A stretch of DNA of 64,000 bases, taken from positions 1 to 64,000 of the forward strand of contig CAZUXE010000002.1 in assembly GCA_964624585.1 (NCBI GenBank), written 5' to 3'. Made by a program: the position numbers and the translations under genes. Below are positions 1 to 8,353 of this stretch, piece after piece (the stretch's first letter is position 1; each line of letters starts with the position of its first letter). The notes beneath the pieces are model-generated. The model made no database searches. It saw only the letters and a program-made list of their open reading frames with translations, and was not told the DNA's origin. This DNA is from CAZUXE01 sp964624585. GTDB taxonomy: Bacteria; Hydrothermota; Tepidihabitantia; B3-TA06.

Positions 1-634
1 AAGTATACTTTACTTTTATTGGTATGCTATCAAAGTCTAACTTTTCTAAATTAGTCAAATCCTTAAGATAGGCAAGCCCTGTATCGCTGATTGAGGTTCT
101 CCATAAACGTAACCCTTTTAGATTAGTAAAATACTTAAGATGCCTAAGGCCTGCATCACTAACGGATGTTGGACTTAAATCCAATAAACTTAAGTTATCC
201 AAATAACTTAATCGAATCAAGTCTTCATCCTTAGCATTATACAATTTCAAAACTTTCAGATTTGGGAAATTCTCTACTTCAAAATCTTCCGTTGAACTTG
301 CAATTACATAAACTATCTTTTCGGGGTTAGGAATATCCGCAAAAGACAGGTCTCGAAAACTCGCCTCATATACTACTTCATTGTTCACATGCAGTAAACC
401 AGTTTCCCAAGAGTAGTCAATTCTACTCCAGGAACGCAAGATATCATCATCAATAAAATCTTTACCGACTTCAAAACCGGAGAATTTTCCGGCACTAGAA
501 ACAGCAACGTAGCTCTCTTCGGCTTTTTTCGATTTTGTGCTTGACATCCCATAGGTCAAGACCGGTAAGGTAATAAGCGCAAGCAAAATTACGAATAGAT
601 ATTTTTTCAAGCTCGATGTGTTCATTCGTTTCAT
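1..634 (-). CDS. Leucine-rich-repeat secreted protein, 3' end cut by the window edge
   Basis: The reading frame is open from the ATG at 634 to the window edge, so about 211 N-terminal residues are visible and the C-terminus is missing. A hydrophobic signal-like segment (residues about 10-29, ending LPVLTYG) is followed by an unrecognised region of about 90 residues. From about residue 130 come leucine-rich repeats of roughly 24 residues, such as SVSDAGLRHLKYFTNLKGL and SISDTGLAYLKDLTNLEKL. This is the DxGLxxL-type LRR common in secreted bacterial proteins. The start is chosen because AGGAGG (641-646, minus strand) sits 6 nt upstream; an in-frame ATG three codons later is less well placed. It is probably exported and may bind proteins or surfaces. 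No enzymatic domain is visible. Confidence 0.8.
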   Translation of the reverse strand, partial: MKRMNTSSLKKYLFVILLALITLPVLTYGMSSTKSKKAEESYVAVSSAGKFSGFEVGKDFIDDDILRSWSRIDYSWETGLLHVNNEVVYEASFRDLSFADIPNPEKIVYVIASSTEDFEVENFPNLKVLKLYNAKDEDLIRLSYLDNLSLLDLSPTSVSDAGLRHLKYFTNLKGLRLWRTSISDTGLAYLKDLTNLEKLDFDSIPIKVKYT

Positions 635-661
635 TTAATTCCTCCTGAAGTCAGATTACGC

Positions 662-677
662 ACTTTTTGCAAAAAGT
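662..677. promoter_or_regulatory. 16-bp perfect palindrome upstream of the LRR gene
   Basis: ACTTTTTGCAAAAAGT is perfectly self-complementary. It lies 28 nt upstream of the LRR start codon and just downstream of a -10-like TAGAAT (685-690, minus strand), so it would sit at or just after the transcription start. It could be an operator or a leader hairpin. No good -35 box was found for this gene, which would fit an activator-dependent promoter. Function is inferred from position only. Confidence 0.45.
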
Positions 678-777
678 CAGGGATATTCTACATTCTTTGC
701 GCAGAAATAGTTTTACTTGCGAAAGTGTTGCCAGTCATAATTATTTATAGCTGGAATTTATGAATATCTATTGCGAG

Positions 778-1929
778 CTAGTGAAGTAAAGTCCGTTGAA
801 TAGCTACTTTTGCAGGCACTACGTCAAGAGGCATTGGCGAAACGCTGAGTATTAAAATTATCAAAGCAATAACTGCAATTACAAAATCTAGTCGCGTAAG
901 AGGAGTAATTTCGTCGCTTGCTGGAGGATGTCTAAAACCGAATATCAAACTCATAGCTCCCCAAACTAACCATACCCACGCCTTTAATAAAATAGCAGCG
1001 AGGAGCATTAAGGCATAGACAGGAATCATAAGGAAGATTCTTTTTTTGCCAAATATACCATAGGCAATGTGTCCGCCGTCAAACTGAGATAGCGGAAGTA
1101 AGTTGAGAGAGGTTACAAGGAAACCAATCCAGGCGGCAATTATCAAAGGATTCATTTTCAGCATCAGACTTGTATCTGGCAAAAAAGCTTTTCCCTTGAA
1201 AGACAAAACGATGTAGTGAAAAAATTTATAAATTAACGGTTCACCAAACAAAAATACCGAATCATTTGGTTTAAGTTGAGCTATATAGCTGTCAATCGGA
1301 ACAACTTCTGCAGATACCATACCAATTATAAGAATTGCAACGGCTATTATGAAGCCAGCTATAGGTCCGGCTGCTCCTATCCTTATGAGTGAGCGGCGGT
1401 TATTTATAAGTCCCATCCGAATTACTGCTCCCATGGTTCCAAAAGGCGGCAAGAATGGGATGAAGAAAGGTGGGGTTGCAGGAATACCGTACTTACGACA
1501 GGTAAGGTAGTGACCAAGCTCATGTGCCCCTAATATAATAATGAGAGAAAGTGAAAAGGGCAATCCTTTAAGGATATCCCAAGGGTTGGAAATAAAATCG
1601 GCCTCTGCCCAAAAGGCTCCGGCAAATGTTGTTGAAACCAGGGTTATTCCTAAAAGAAGCCAGTTTAACCAAAAGCGCTGACGTACTTTTTTTATCTTAA
1701 ATAGAGCCAGCTTCAATCGATGAGGTGAACTTAATGGTTGCTTGTTTAGCTCAAAGAATGGCGTTATTCCAACAGGTTTAAGTATTTGTTCTATCGCATT
1801 AATATTTTCTTGCAAAGGTTCAAACAGTTGACCATCCAACGTTGCGTATCGGACTCCAAATCGCTGCGTATCAATGCGCATATGTTTTTCAATTTTTGTA
1901 ATTGCTTCAGGTATTGTTTCACTAATCAT
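778..1929 (-). CDS. M50-family (site-2-protease-like) membrane zinc metalloprotease
   Basis: A 383-residue integral membrane protease of the M50 family, closest in layout to the EGY/S2P-like group with an N-terminal soluble domain (about residues 1-85). The zinc motif HELGH is at 136-140 inside a hydrophobic helix (IIILGAHELGHYLTC). The second conserved motif, NLLPLSQFDGGH, is at about 276-287 and supplies the third metal-ligand aspartate. At least six hydrophobic segments are visible. Family members cut substrates within the membrane, often anti-sigma factors or transcription-factor precursors; the substrate here is unknown. It lies 122 bp downstream of the GNAT gene and may share its transcript. 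The start has a GTGAGG ribosome site upstream. Confidence 0.88.
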   Translation of the reverse strand: MISETIPEAITKIEKHMRIDTQRFGVRYATLDGQLFEPLQENINAIEQILKPVGITPFFELNKQPLSSPHRLKLALFKIKKVRQRFWLNWLLLGITLVSTTFAGAFWAEADFISNPWDILKGLPFSLSLIIILGAHELGHYLTCRKYGIPATPPFFIPFLPPFGTMGAVIRMGLINNRRSLIRIGAAGPIAGFIIAVAILIIGMVSAEVVPIDSYIAQLKPNDSVFLFGEPLIYKFFHYIVLSFKGKAFLPDTSLMLKMNPLIIAAWIGFLVTSLNLLPLSQFDGGHIAYGIFGKKRIFLMIPVYALMLLAAILLKAWVWLVWGAMSLIFGFRHPPASDEITPLTRLDFVIAVIALIILILSVSPMPLDVVPAKVAIQRTLLH

Positions 1930-2051
1930 AATTAAACCTCACTATAACGTCTAATATCTTCGCGTCAAGTTCATTGCTGATCTTAAAATAGAGACAAGCA
2001 GTAAAGAGTAATACGTTTAGTAGTGGGTTTTTGGAGCCATTGGCAGTTATT

Positions 2052-2675
2052 TTATTTCGGAGAGACAAGTTCCTTGAGCATTTTCGCGTAGCCTTTGAAA
2101 CCATAACGTTTTAACAGGCGTTTATCTTGTCTTAAATCGACTACCTTGAAACCTTCTCTCTTGTAAAATCTTATAGCTCCTTCATTCTGCGCTTCTACTA
2201 ATAGAGAAAGCCTCTTTTTATTTCGCCTAATTGCTTCATTTTCAACTTCTTTCATAAGAATAGCACCAATTCCAAGGCCGCGAAGTTTCGGAGAGATGGA
2301 AAGAACGTGTATGTAATAGTCTTGAGGATCTATTTTTCCAATCATTCCTTGTATTCGTAAGATGTTTCCCATCTTAAAGCCCATATGCTTGAAAATCAGT
2401 CCGGCGCTTTGCCAAAAAGTTTTACGTTCATCTTCCAAATCATAAGCTATAAGTAAGCCTGCTACGGTATTTTCTAATTCATAAACAGTACTAAGTTGAT
2501 AACTATGTACGTTATTAGACTTAGAGAACATTTTGGCAAGAACAATATGTGCCTTATCAAGAGAACCAAAGGCTATACGATTAGTATCGTAGCCAGTTTC
2601 GATAATCAACGGAGCGGCTTGTTCTGCATCCGCTGGTAATGCGGGTCTTATACGACCATTTCTATTCGTAACCAT
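2052..2675 (-). CDS. GNAT-family N-acetyltransferase
   Basis: A 207-residue protein with the Gcn5-related acetyltransferase fold. The acetyl-CoA loop RGLGIG is at 132-137, preceded by the beta-4 strand YIHVLSISP and followed by the helix AILMKEVENEAIRR. The C-terminal signature NEGAIRFYKREGFKVVD (about 164-180) is typical of small-molecule or protein N-acetyltransferases. The substrate cannot be read from sequence. It sits between the STAS-domain gene (51 bp upstream) and the M50 protease in the same direction. The start region has only a weak ribosome site (TAGAG). Confidence 0.85.
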   Translation of the reverse strand: MVTNRNGRIRPALPADAEQAAPLIIETGYDTNRIAFGSLDKAHIVLAKMFSKSNNVHSYQLSTVYELENTVAGLLIAYDLEDERKTFWQSAGLIFKHMGFKMGNILRIQGMIGKIDPQDYYIHVLSISPKLRGLGIGAILMKEVENEAIRRNKKRLSLLVEAQNEGAIRFYKREGFKVVDLRQDKRLLKRYGFKGYAKMLKELVSPK

Positions 2676-2726
2676 CTATATTTCACTCTAAATTTTATAT
2701 TGTATTTTTATAATTCTATGAAGAGT

Positions 2727-3104
2727 TTAATCTTCGCTATTAAGCCATGCTAAGGCTTCCTCTTCTGAATTAAAAAATCGTGAAGATATGGGTTTTCCAA
2801 GAACCTGAGCTCCGGCAATAAGAATACGGGCAAGCATTCGTACACGATAATCCGCGCCGATAAATGCCACTTTTTCATTATACCCCATCTTATTTGAAGC
2901 TTCGGCCAGTTTTTTTCTGGCCTTGCGGTCATAAATTTGACCAGATGCTTGAGACAGGTCAATAATCGCGCGACATTTTTCGCGGCCCTTGAACAGTTCA
3001 TCAACCTTAGCTAGAAATTCAGGTATATCCTCTTCAGTTAGACTACCAATGATCTGCTCACGCAGAACATCATTCTCCTCGTCATACCACAACTTATGCT
3101 TCAT
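2727..3104 (-). CDS. SpoIIAA/STAS-like domain protein
   Basis: A 125-residue soluble protein without signal or membrane segments. Its pattern matches the SpoIIAA-like STAS fold: an N-terminal strand pair (LWYDEENDVLREQIIGSLT), a helix (EEDIPEFLAKVDELF), a central strand CRAIIDLSQASG, and a later strand KVAFIGADYRVRMLARIL with a C-terminal helix EEEALAWLN. Such stand-alone domains are thought to act in partner-switching or as small regulatory domains, but the phosphorylatable serine of classical anti-anti-sigma factors is not obvious. It is the first gene of a likely STAS-GNAT-M50 transcript with a promoter at 3179-3206. Confidence 0.7.
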   Translation of the reverse strand: MKHKLWYDEENDVLREQIIGSLTEEDIPEFLAKVDELFKGREKCRAIIDLSQASGQIYDRKARKKLAEASNKMGYNEKVAFIGADYRVRMLARILIAGAQVLGKPISSRFFNSEEEALAWLNSED

Positions 3105-3178
3105 AATAACCCCTTATCTTAGTTCTGGTACATTATCAGTTCGCCTCTCCATAAACTATCTCAATTCGTACCCAAGGT

Positions 3179-3206
3179 ATTTTAACGCAAAATCACATAA
3201 TGTCAA
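3179..3206 (-). promoter_or_regulatory. Sigma-70-type promoter for the STAS-GNAT-M50 genes
   Basis: On the minus strand TTGACA (3201-3206), a 16-bp spacer and TAAAAT (3179-3184) are visible. The predicted start lies near 3172, giving a leader of about 68 nt before the ATG at 3104. Confidence 0.7.
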
Positions 3207-3535
3207 TACCGATATCCAATATAGTTTATAATAGCAAAATAGGGAAGTATTGGATGGAGAAATGCTCGCCAATGTATCACGGAGAGCCTATTTAGAATTT
3301 ACAAGCTTTCTTTCTGTGTGTACGATACGTCCGATTTCAACGCAATAGGAGATGAGCAGTTTAGTTAAAGGCATTAGTTCTAGGGCTTACTTAAGGGAAT
3401 AAAGTATGGAATATGTACGTTTTGTTGGTCTCTAGAATCTTTATTACTTAAGGAAGAGTATGTACTCTTTAGTAATAGAATAATTTAGGTAGCAAAGACT
3501 CTTTTTTGCAAGTGGGGGGAGGTCAAAGAGGGGAA
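3207..3535. other. Non-coding interval with one hairpin
   Basis: No supported gene. The only structure is an inverted repeat: outer arms TATTACT/AGTAATA and inner arms AAGAGTA/TACTCTT around 3443-3479. It lies downstream of the minus-strand GGDEF gene and may end that transcript, although no clear T-tract follows. Confidence 0.4.
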
Positions 3536-5503
3536 TTATTTACCTAGCAAAACCAGGCGATCGCGTCCTGAAGTTTTGGCTTTGTAAAGAGCAGTATCGG
3601 CTGCGCGAACTAATTCCTCACGATTGCGGCGATCTGTGGGATAGAAAGCAGCACCAACACTTGCAGTAACTTGGATTGTACCTTCCCTTATTTTAATCTG
3701 CGCTCTGCGGATAACGCTAAGTATTTCCTCACCGCGACCAAGCATCTGTTGGGAAAGTATGTTTGGAACAATTAAGGCGAACTCCTCTCCTCCGTAACGG
3801 GCGGCAATGCCTTTATCCTTGATTACCTCTGCAACTTTTTTAAGAACCTTATCGCCAACCGGATGCCCGTAGGTGTCATTTACTTTCTTGAAGTGGTCGA
3901 TATCTATAATAAACAAAGCGACAGTACCGTATTTATTTATAGCACTTTCAAGCTCTTCCTGAAAAGAACGATGGTTAAGTAAACCGGTAAGACCATCTAT
4001 TCGGGCAAGGCGTGCAAGTTCTTGCTGGAATTTGACACGCATAAAAGCTGCTGAAAGCAGGGTAGCGGCAAATCCAAGAACCATACCTTCACGTTCGCTG
4101 TAGGCGTCAAGTTCCTTCTTTTCAAGCCAAAGTATACCGGAAGTGTGTTCATTTTCTGAAAAACTGATACCAAGGAATGTTTTATTAACGGGTGCTTTTT
4201 CACCAGGGCCAAGGCGATATAAACCAGGTTTACTCATATCACGATGTTTAAGAAACCCTTTATGCTTTGCAGCCATAGCAATTAGACTTCGCTGTCTATC
4301 AAAACGATATCCTTTATCAAAATCACTGCCTCCTTCATAACGTACAAGTTCTGCGCCTTCCTTTTCTATAAGGCGGGCAAAGCCTACTGCATCGGGTGAA
4401 AAAAGTTCATTGACTAATTCAAAACTACGATTTATCAATTCCTCTTCGGTTAAACCTGTTAAAAGGTTACCGGCAAGTTCATAAAGTCCTGAAAATCGCA
4501 TAGCTTCACGATGACGTTCCTCGTATGCCGCTGCGATTTGTATATCTCTTGCAAGAAGTTCTGCCAAGTTAATAAGAAAGGTTTTATGGTACTCACTAAG
4601 AGGTAATTCAGAATCCACAAGCATTATTCCGTAGTTTATATCTTTATTTCTAACCGGAGCGCTTGCCAAACTTCTAACCGGAGGATTTTTGCTATGATAA
4701 TACCCAAGATGCGTAATATCACCGCCTAAGTCATTAAGAAGGCTGGCCTTTTCTTCTCTTGCAAGATAACCGACAACTCCTTCTCCCATGCTGAAAACGC
4801 ATTCTTTTACAATATAATCGGCCTTTGATTTAAAGGCAACTAAATAGAGATTTTTTTCATGAATAAGGAATAGGAGCGCTGAATGAACTTTTAAGGTCTG
4901 GAAAGCTAAGCTAACATATCCCTTATACATAGAATCAGCGTCAATGGAATAATTCTCTTCTTTGAGCGCAAGAAGACGTTGAGTTCGAGGTGAAGTTAGG
5001 GGATCAAGCCAGTGAAACTTCGCTTTTTCTTTCTCAAGATTCAATTTTAATGCCCTGCTGCGTTTTTCTTCTCTGCGGAGAAAAAGGTAGGCGATAAGGG
5101 AGAAAGCTGCTAGAGCAATCAATGGGCCTAGGGGAAAATGTTTTGAGGAAAGGTGGAACAAAGCGGATGATGTTTCAAGAACAAGAAAAATGCCTGATGC
5201 TATAAAATAGCGAACAGCGCTGCTACGAAGCCCTTCAACAAAAAGAATCAGAAAGTAGAAAAAAAATAGTTGTGAAGTGGCCCCTCCGCTGAGCTGAACT
5301 GAGGCGTTTGCAGCGCATAGGGCTGCGATAAAAAACCAAAAACTGCGCGATAACAAAAGCGTCATTGCCGAAACTACAGGAAGGGCAATTAAGTATAGTG
5401 GATTGATATCTGAAACGAGCTTTCCTGTAAAGCTGAAGTATCCGTAGATGAGGAAAGGAAGATAGGGCAGAAGCTTTAGAATATCGCGTCCCCGCATAAA
5501 CAC
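3536..5503 (-). CDS. Membrane-anchored GAF-GAF-GGDEF diguanylate cyclase
   Basis: A 655-residue protein: five or six membrane helices (about residues 10-150), a first GAF-like region (about 180-320, with GEGVVGYLAR), a second GAF-like region (about 335-485), then a GGDEF domain (about 490-655) with DGLTGLLNHRSF, IDIDHFKKVNDTYGH and the active-site GGEEF at 571-575. This predicts c-di-GMP synthesis from GTP controlled by membrane or small-ligand sensing. The inhibitory I-site RxxD expected five residues before GGEEF reads KDKG, so product inhibition is probably absent. The frame begins with GTG at 5503; ATG at 5497 (two codons in) is an equally good start and neither has a clear ribosome site. 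It lies 61 bp after purH and is probably co-transcribed with it. Confidence 0.88.
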   Translation of the reverse strand: MFMRGRDILKLLPYLPFLIYGYFSFTGKLVSDINPLYLIALPVVSAMTLLLSRSFWFFIAALCAANASVQLSGGATSQLFFFYFLILFVEGLRSSAVRYFIASGIFLVLETSSALFHLSSKHFPLGPLIALAAFSLIAYLFLRREEKRSRALKLNLEKEKAKFHWLDPLTSPRTQRLLALKEENYSIDADSMYKGYVSLAFQTLKVHSALLFLIHEKNLYLVAFKSKADYIVKECVFSMGEGVVGYLAREEKASLLNDLGGDITHLGYYHSKNPPVRSLASAPVRNKDINYGIMLVDSELPLSEYHKTFLINLAELLARDIQIAAAYEERHREAMRFSGLYELAGNLLTGLTEEELINRSFELVNELFSPDAVGFARLIEKEGAELVRYEGGSDFDKGYRFDRQRSLIAMAAKHKGFLKHRDMSKPGLYRLGPGEKAPVNKTFLGISFSENEHTSGILWLEKKELDAYSEREGMVLGFAATLLSAAFMRVKFQQELARLARIDGLTGLLNHRSFQEELESAINKYGTVALFIIDIDHFKKVNDTYGHPVGDKVLKKVAEVIKDKGIAARYGGEEFALIVPNILSQQMLGRGEEILSVIRRAQIKIREGTIQVTASVGAAFYPTDRRNREELVRAADTALYKAKTSGRDRLVLLGK

Positions 5504-5564
5504 TTGTTCTTAAAAACTATGTAAATTAGAGGAGATACGCATATTGATTTATCTCCCTGAGCTT

Positions 5565-7055
5565 CTACCAATGAGCAAAATGTCTTACCTCGGTGAATAC
5601 CATGGCTAAATCCATCTCATCAGCGGCTGCAATAACTTCATTATCCCTTATAGCTCCACCTGGTTGGATAACTGCACTTACTCCTGAATTTCTAAGAGCT
5701 TCAATAGAATCGGCAAATGGGAATAGGCCATCAGAAGCGCAGACCCTGATACCGTCATAAGACTGTTCAGATGCCAGTCGAAGGGCGCGACGCGCGGAGT
5801 CAACCCTATTAGGTAAACCGCCGCCTATTCCAAGACTTATGTTCTTGCCGGTAATTACTACCGAATTAGAACGAGCGTGTTTAGCTAGTTTCCAGGCAAA
5901 AAGAAGAGCCTCCTTTTCTTCGTTTGAGGGCTTACGTTTGCTTACCACTTTCCACTGTTCAGGTGTTTCAAGAGTCTCATCTCTATCCTGAAGCAACACA
6001 CCACCAAGGGTTGAGCGGATAGTTAGTCTAGGCATTTTTCCCGAATACTGGACTAGGCGAAGTTTCCTCTTTTTGGTAAATAAAGGCATAAGTGGTTTAG
6101 GAATTTCAGGTGCGGCTAAAACCTCAACGAACTTTCCTGAAAAAAACCTGACTATCTCTTCATCAAGAGGTCGATTAAGGGCAATAACACCACCCCATGC
6201 AGATAGGGAATCGGCGTTGTATGCCTTTGCCAAAACGTCTACATAGTTTCCGGTATTGTTGCCGGAAGCGACTCCGCATGGATTAGCATGTTTTATCACA
6301 GCAACGGCAGGTTTACTGAATTCCTGAACTGTGAGAATTGCAGCCTCAAGGTCCATGAGGTTGTTGTAAGATAAGGAGTGATTCAACAGTTCATTGAAGC
6401 TAAAGTCGCTCATTGGGAATTGATAATAAGTGCCTTTTTGATGAGGATTTTCGCCATAGCGAAGGGGCATAGGTTCGTTTGCATAAAGTCCAACCGCCCA
6501 TGGGGTTGAAGTTATTCCCGATGATGTGTCGGAGAGATAGGAGGTAACCGCAGCATCGTAGATGGCGGTTCGTTCGAATGCCACGCGGGCAAATTTCCTC
6601 CTAAGTTCGTTTGAGGTTTCAGCGTTTGTTTTAAGTTCAGTAATCAGCTCATTGTACTGGGTAGGCGAAGAGACAACTGTCACGTATTGAAAGTTTTTTG
6701 CTGCTCCACGAAGTAGAGTTACTCCACCAATATCAATAAGTTCGACCATTTCATCAAGCGAGAGGCCTTTTTTGATATTCTCTTCAAAAGGATAAAGATT
6801 GACAACGACTACTTGAATTCCAGCAGGTCTGCCCAGAATGTCGGTATACAATTTGGGATGCAGGGTTTTGACTCTTCCATCATCTGTTTCGGTAAAACCG
6901 GTGTAGTCGGAAATCTCAATTACGCTGATACCTGCGCGTTCAAGAAAGGCTGCAGTACCTGAAGTGGATAAAATTTCATAACCCGATTCAACCAGAATTT
7001 TGGCAAGTTTATCTATTCCAGTTTTATCGGAAACCGAAATCAACGCTTTTTTCAT
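5565..7055 (-). CDS. purH: Bifunctional AICAR transformylase / IMP cyclohydrolase
   Basis: Catalyses the last two steps of de novo IMP synthesis in the cytosol. The N-terminal IMP cyclohydrolase half shows ALISVSDKTGIDKLA, STSGTAAFLERAG and DDGRVKTLHPK. The C-terminal transformylase half shows LRYGENPHQKGTYY, AVIKHANPCGVASG with the catalytic Lys-His pair, DSLSAWGGVIALN and AVIQPGGAIRDNEVIAAADE. The length (496) is slightly short for the family because the segment between KTLHPK and VVVNLYPFE is reduced by about a dozen residues; the motifs around it are intact. It starts 3 nt downstream of apgM, so the two are translated from one mRNA. No other purine genes are in view. Confidence 0.95.
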   Translation of the reverse strand: MKKALISVSDKTGIDKLAKILVESGYEILSTSGTAAFLERAGISVIEISDYTGFTETDDGRVKTLHPKLYTDILGRPAGIQVVVVNLYPFEENIKKGLSLDEMVELIDIGGVTLLRGAAKNFQYVTVVSSPTQYNELITELKTNAETSNELRRKFARVAFERTAIYDAAVTSYLSDTSSGITSTPWAVGLYANEPMPLRYGENPHQKGTYYQFPMSDFSFNELLNHSLSYNNLMDLEAAILTVQEFSKPAVAVIKHANPCGVASGNNTGNYVDVLAKAYNADSLSAWGGVIALNRPLDEEIVRFFSGKFVEVLAAPEIPKPLMPLFTKKRKLRLVQYSGKMPRLTIRSTLGGVLLQDRDETLETPEQWKVVSKRKPSNEEKEALLFAWKLAKHARSNSVVITGKNISLGIGGGLPNRVDSARRALRLASEQSYDGIRVCASDGLFPFADSIEALRNSGVSAVIQPGGAIRDNEVIAAADEMDLAMVFTEVRHFAHW

Positions 7056-7058
7056 AAA

Positions 7059-8255
7059 TTACGCTCCAAATTTTTTCAATCGCCTAGCATGCGCTAAAAG
7101 AAGCGGCATTACCTCTAGGCTGTTCATATGCCCAAGCACTCCACGCGCACAACGTCGTTCGTTAAAACCAGTTTCACCTTCGGTTCGAGTTGTTCCCGGC
7201 GCATACAAAAGAAATGGGTTAGGATGCCAGGAATGGCCTGAAAGAATTGCCGGTGTAGAATGGTCGCCTGTTATTGCTAAAACGTCAAAGTTGAAATCAA
7301 GTATTTGTGGAATTAGTTTATCGAATTCTTCAATCAAAGAAACCTTTCGTTCAAAATCGCCATCCTCACCTGCGGCATCTGTTTCCTTGAAGTGGACGAA
7401 AAAGTAGTCGAATTTTGATTTATTGTTTGTAATAGTTGCAAGTTCATCATCCCAGCTGGAACCGGTTTCTAAAACGTTCATACCTACCAGACGTGCAAGT
7501 CCGCGGTACATAGGATAGGTTGCAATAGCTGCTGCAGCAAGTGAGTAGCGTTCACTGAATTGAGCCAAATCGGGAAGCGAGGCAAAACCTCTAAGCAAAA
7601 GATAATTAGCCTGTTTTTCCGTTTTAATAACTTCCAAAGCTTGCAACAGAAACCTGTTTACAATTCTTGCCGTTTTACCGGCATCACTAGCCAAAGGCTG
7701 AACCACAACCGGAGGTTTACCGTTTTTCTGCGGGTCGGATTCCGTTATTTCATGACTAAGGCCATCGCCTTCAAAAATTACTACAAAACGATGTCCCTTA
7801 CCTGGCATAATGCGAATTTTAACGTCCTCAATTTCGTTAATGGTTTCGCTTAGAAGCTTGCAGATGCGTTGATTTTCAGAACTTGCAAGGCGTCCTGCAC
7901 GTCTATCTATAATTAAACCGTCTCTTGCTGTGGCAAAATTACCTCTGACAGCAACATCCCCTCGTTTCAAAGGATAGTCTATTCCCAAAGCTTCAAGTAC
8001 ACCTCGGCCTATTTCGAACTCAAAAGGATCATAGCCGAAAAGCGCCATATGCGCAGGTCCGGACCCCGGGGTAATCCCTGTATCTATAGGTGTTGTTAGC
8101 CCCAGAGAAGCTGAGGACGCTAAGGAATCAAGATTCGGTGTTTTAGCTGTCTCCAGTTCTGTTTTACCGTTTTTTTCTAATCCTCCCAATCCATCCACTA
8201 CAATTTGTATTATCTTTGTATTATTCGGAACAAGCAATTCGTTCAAGATTTCCAT
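7059..8255 (-). CDS. apgM: 2,3-bisphosphoglycerate-independent phosphoglycerate mutase, archaeal type
   Basis: Interconverts 3- and 2-phosphoglycerate in glycolysis and gluconeogenesis. At 398 residues it has the length and motifs of the ApgM branch of the alkaline-phosphatase superfamily: metal-binding IVVDGLGG near the N-terminus, TAKTPNLDSLA, TPGSGPAHMALFGYDP carrying the serine region, GRGVLEALG, and C-terminal metal ligands in AITGDHSTP and SGHSWHPNPFLLYAPG. This type is widespread in archaea and scattered in deep bacterial lineages. The start is the ATG at 8255 behind GGAGG; a three-codon reading frame (ATG GAG GCC TGA) overlaps that ribosome site in the leader. The promoter at 8277-8304 is divergent from the gene at 8354. 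Confidence 0.92.
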   Translation of the reverse strand: MEILNELLVPNNTKIIQIVVDGLGGLEKNGKTELETAKTPNLDSLASSASLGLTTPIDTGITPGSGPAHMALFGYDPFEFEIGRGVLEALGIDYPLKRGDVAVRGNFATARDGLIIDRRAGRLASSENQRICKLLSETINEIEDVKIRIMPGKGHRFVVIFEGDGLSHEITESDPQKNGKPPVVVQPLASDAGKTARIVNRFLLQALEVIKTEKQANYLLLRGFASLPDLAQFSERYSLAAAAIATYPMYRGLARLVGMNVLETGSSWDDELATITNNKSKFDYFFVHFKETDAAGEDGDFERKVSLIEEFDKLIPQILDFNFDVLAITGDHSTPAILSGHSWHPNPFLLYAPGTTRTEGETGFNERRCARGVLGHMNSLEVMPLLLAHARRLKKFGA

Positions 8256-8276
8256 CAGGCCTCCATTTGGAAATCT

Positions 8277-8304
8277 ATTATAGAGGAAAACCGTTCATCG
8301 TCAA
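8277..8304 (-). promoter_or_regulatory. Promoter for apgM-purH
   Basis: Minus strand TTGACG (8299-8304), 16-bp spacer, TATAAT (8277-8282). Transcription would begin near 8270, about 15 nt upstream of the apgM start. It is arranged divergently with the promoter at 8319-8346. Confidence 0.75.
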
Positions 8305-8318
8305 CTTTTTAAGAACAT

Positions 8319-8346
8319 TTGACCGCATTTGTTTTCTGAATATCAT
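8319..8346 (+). promoter_or_regulatory. Promoter for the outer-membrane-like gene at 8354
   Basis: TTGACC (8319-8324), 16-bp spacer, TATCAT (8341-8346). Only 7 nt separate the -10 box from the ATG at 8354, so the message is probably leaderless. Confidence 0.65.
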
Positions 8347-8353
8347 ACAATTC

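Noticed and set aside
1922..2104. 60-codon minus-strand frame between the M50 and GNAT genes
   Set aside because: Overlaps the end of the GNAT gene in another frame, is rich in Asn/Lys/Ser, has no ribosome site and no family resemblance.
2989..3231. 80-codon plus-strand frame
   Set aside because: Antisense to the start of the STAS gene and its promoter; Ser/Tyr-rich, no protein features.
8216..8353. Upstream extension of the outer-membrane-like gene
   Set aside because: It would contain both divergent promoters and place the signal peptide in mid-protein.
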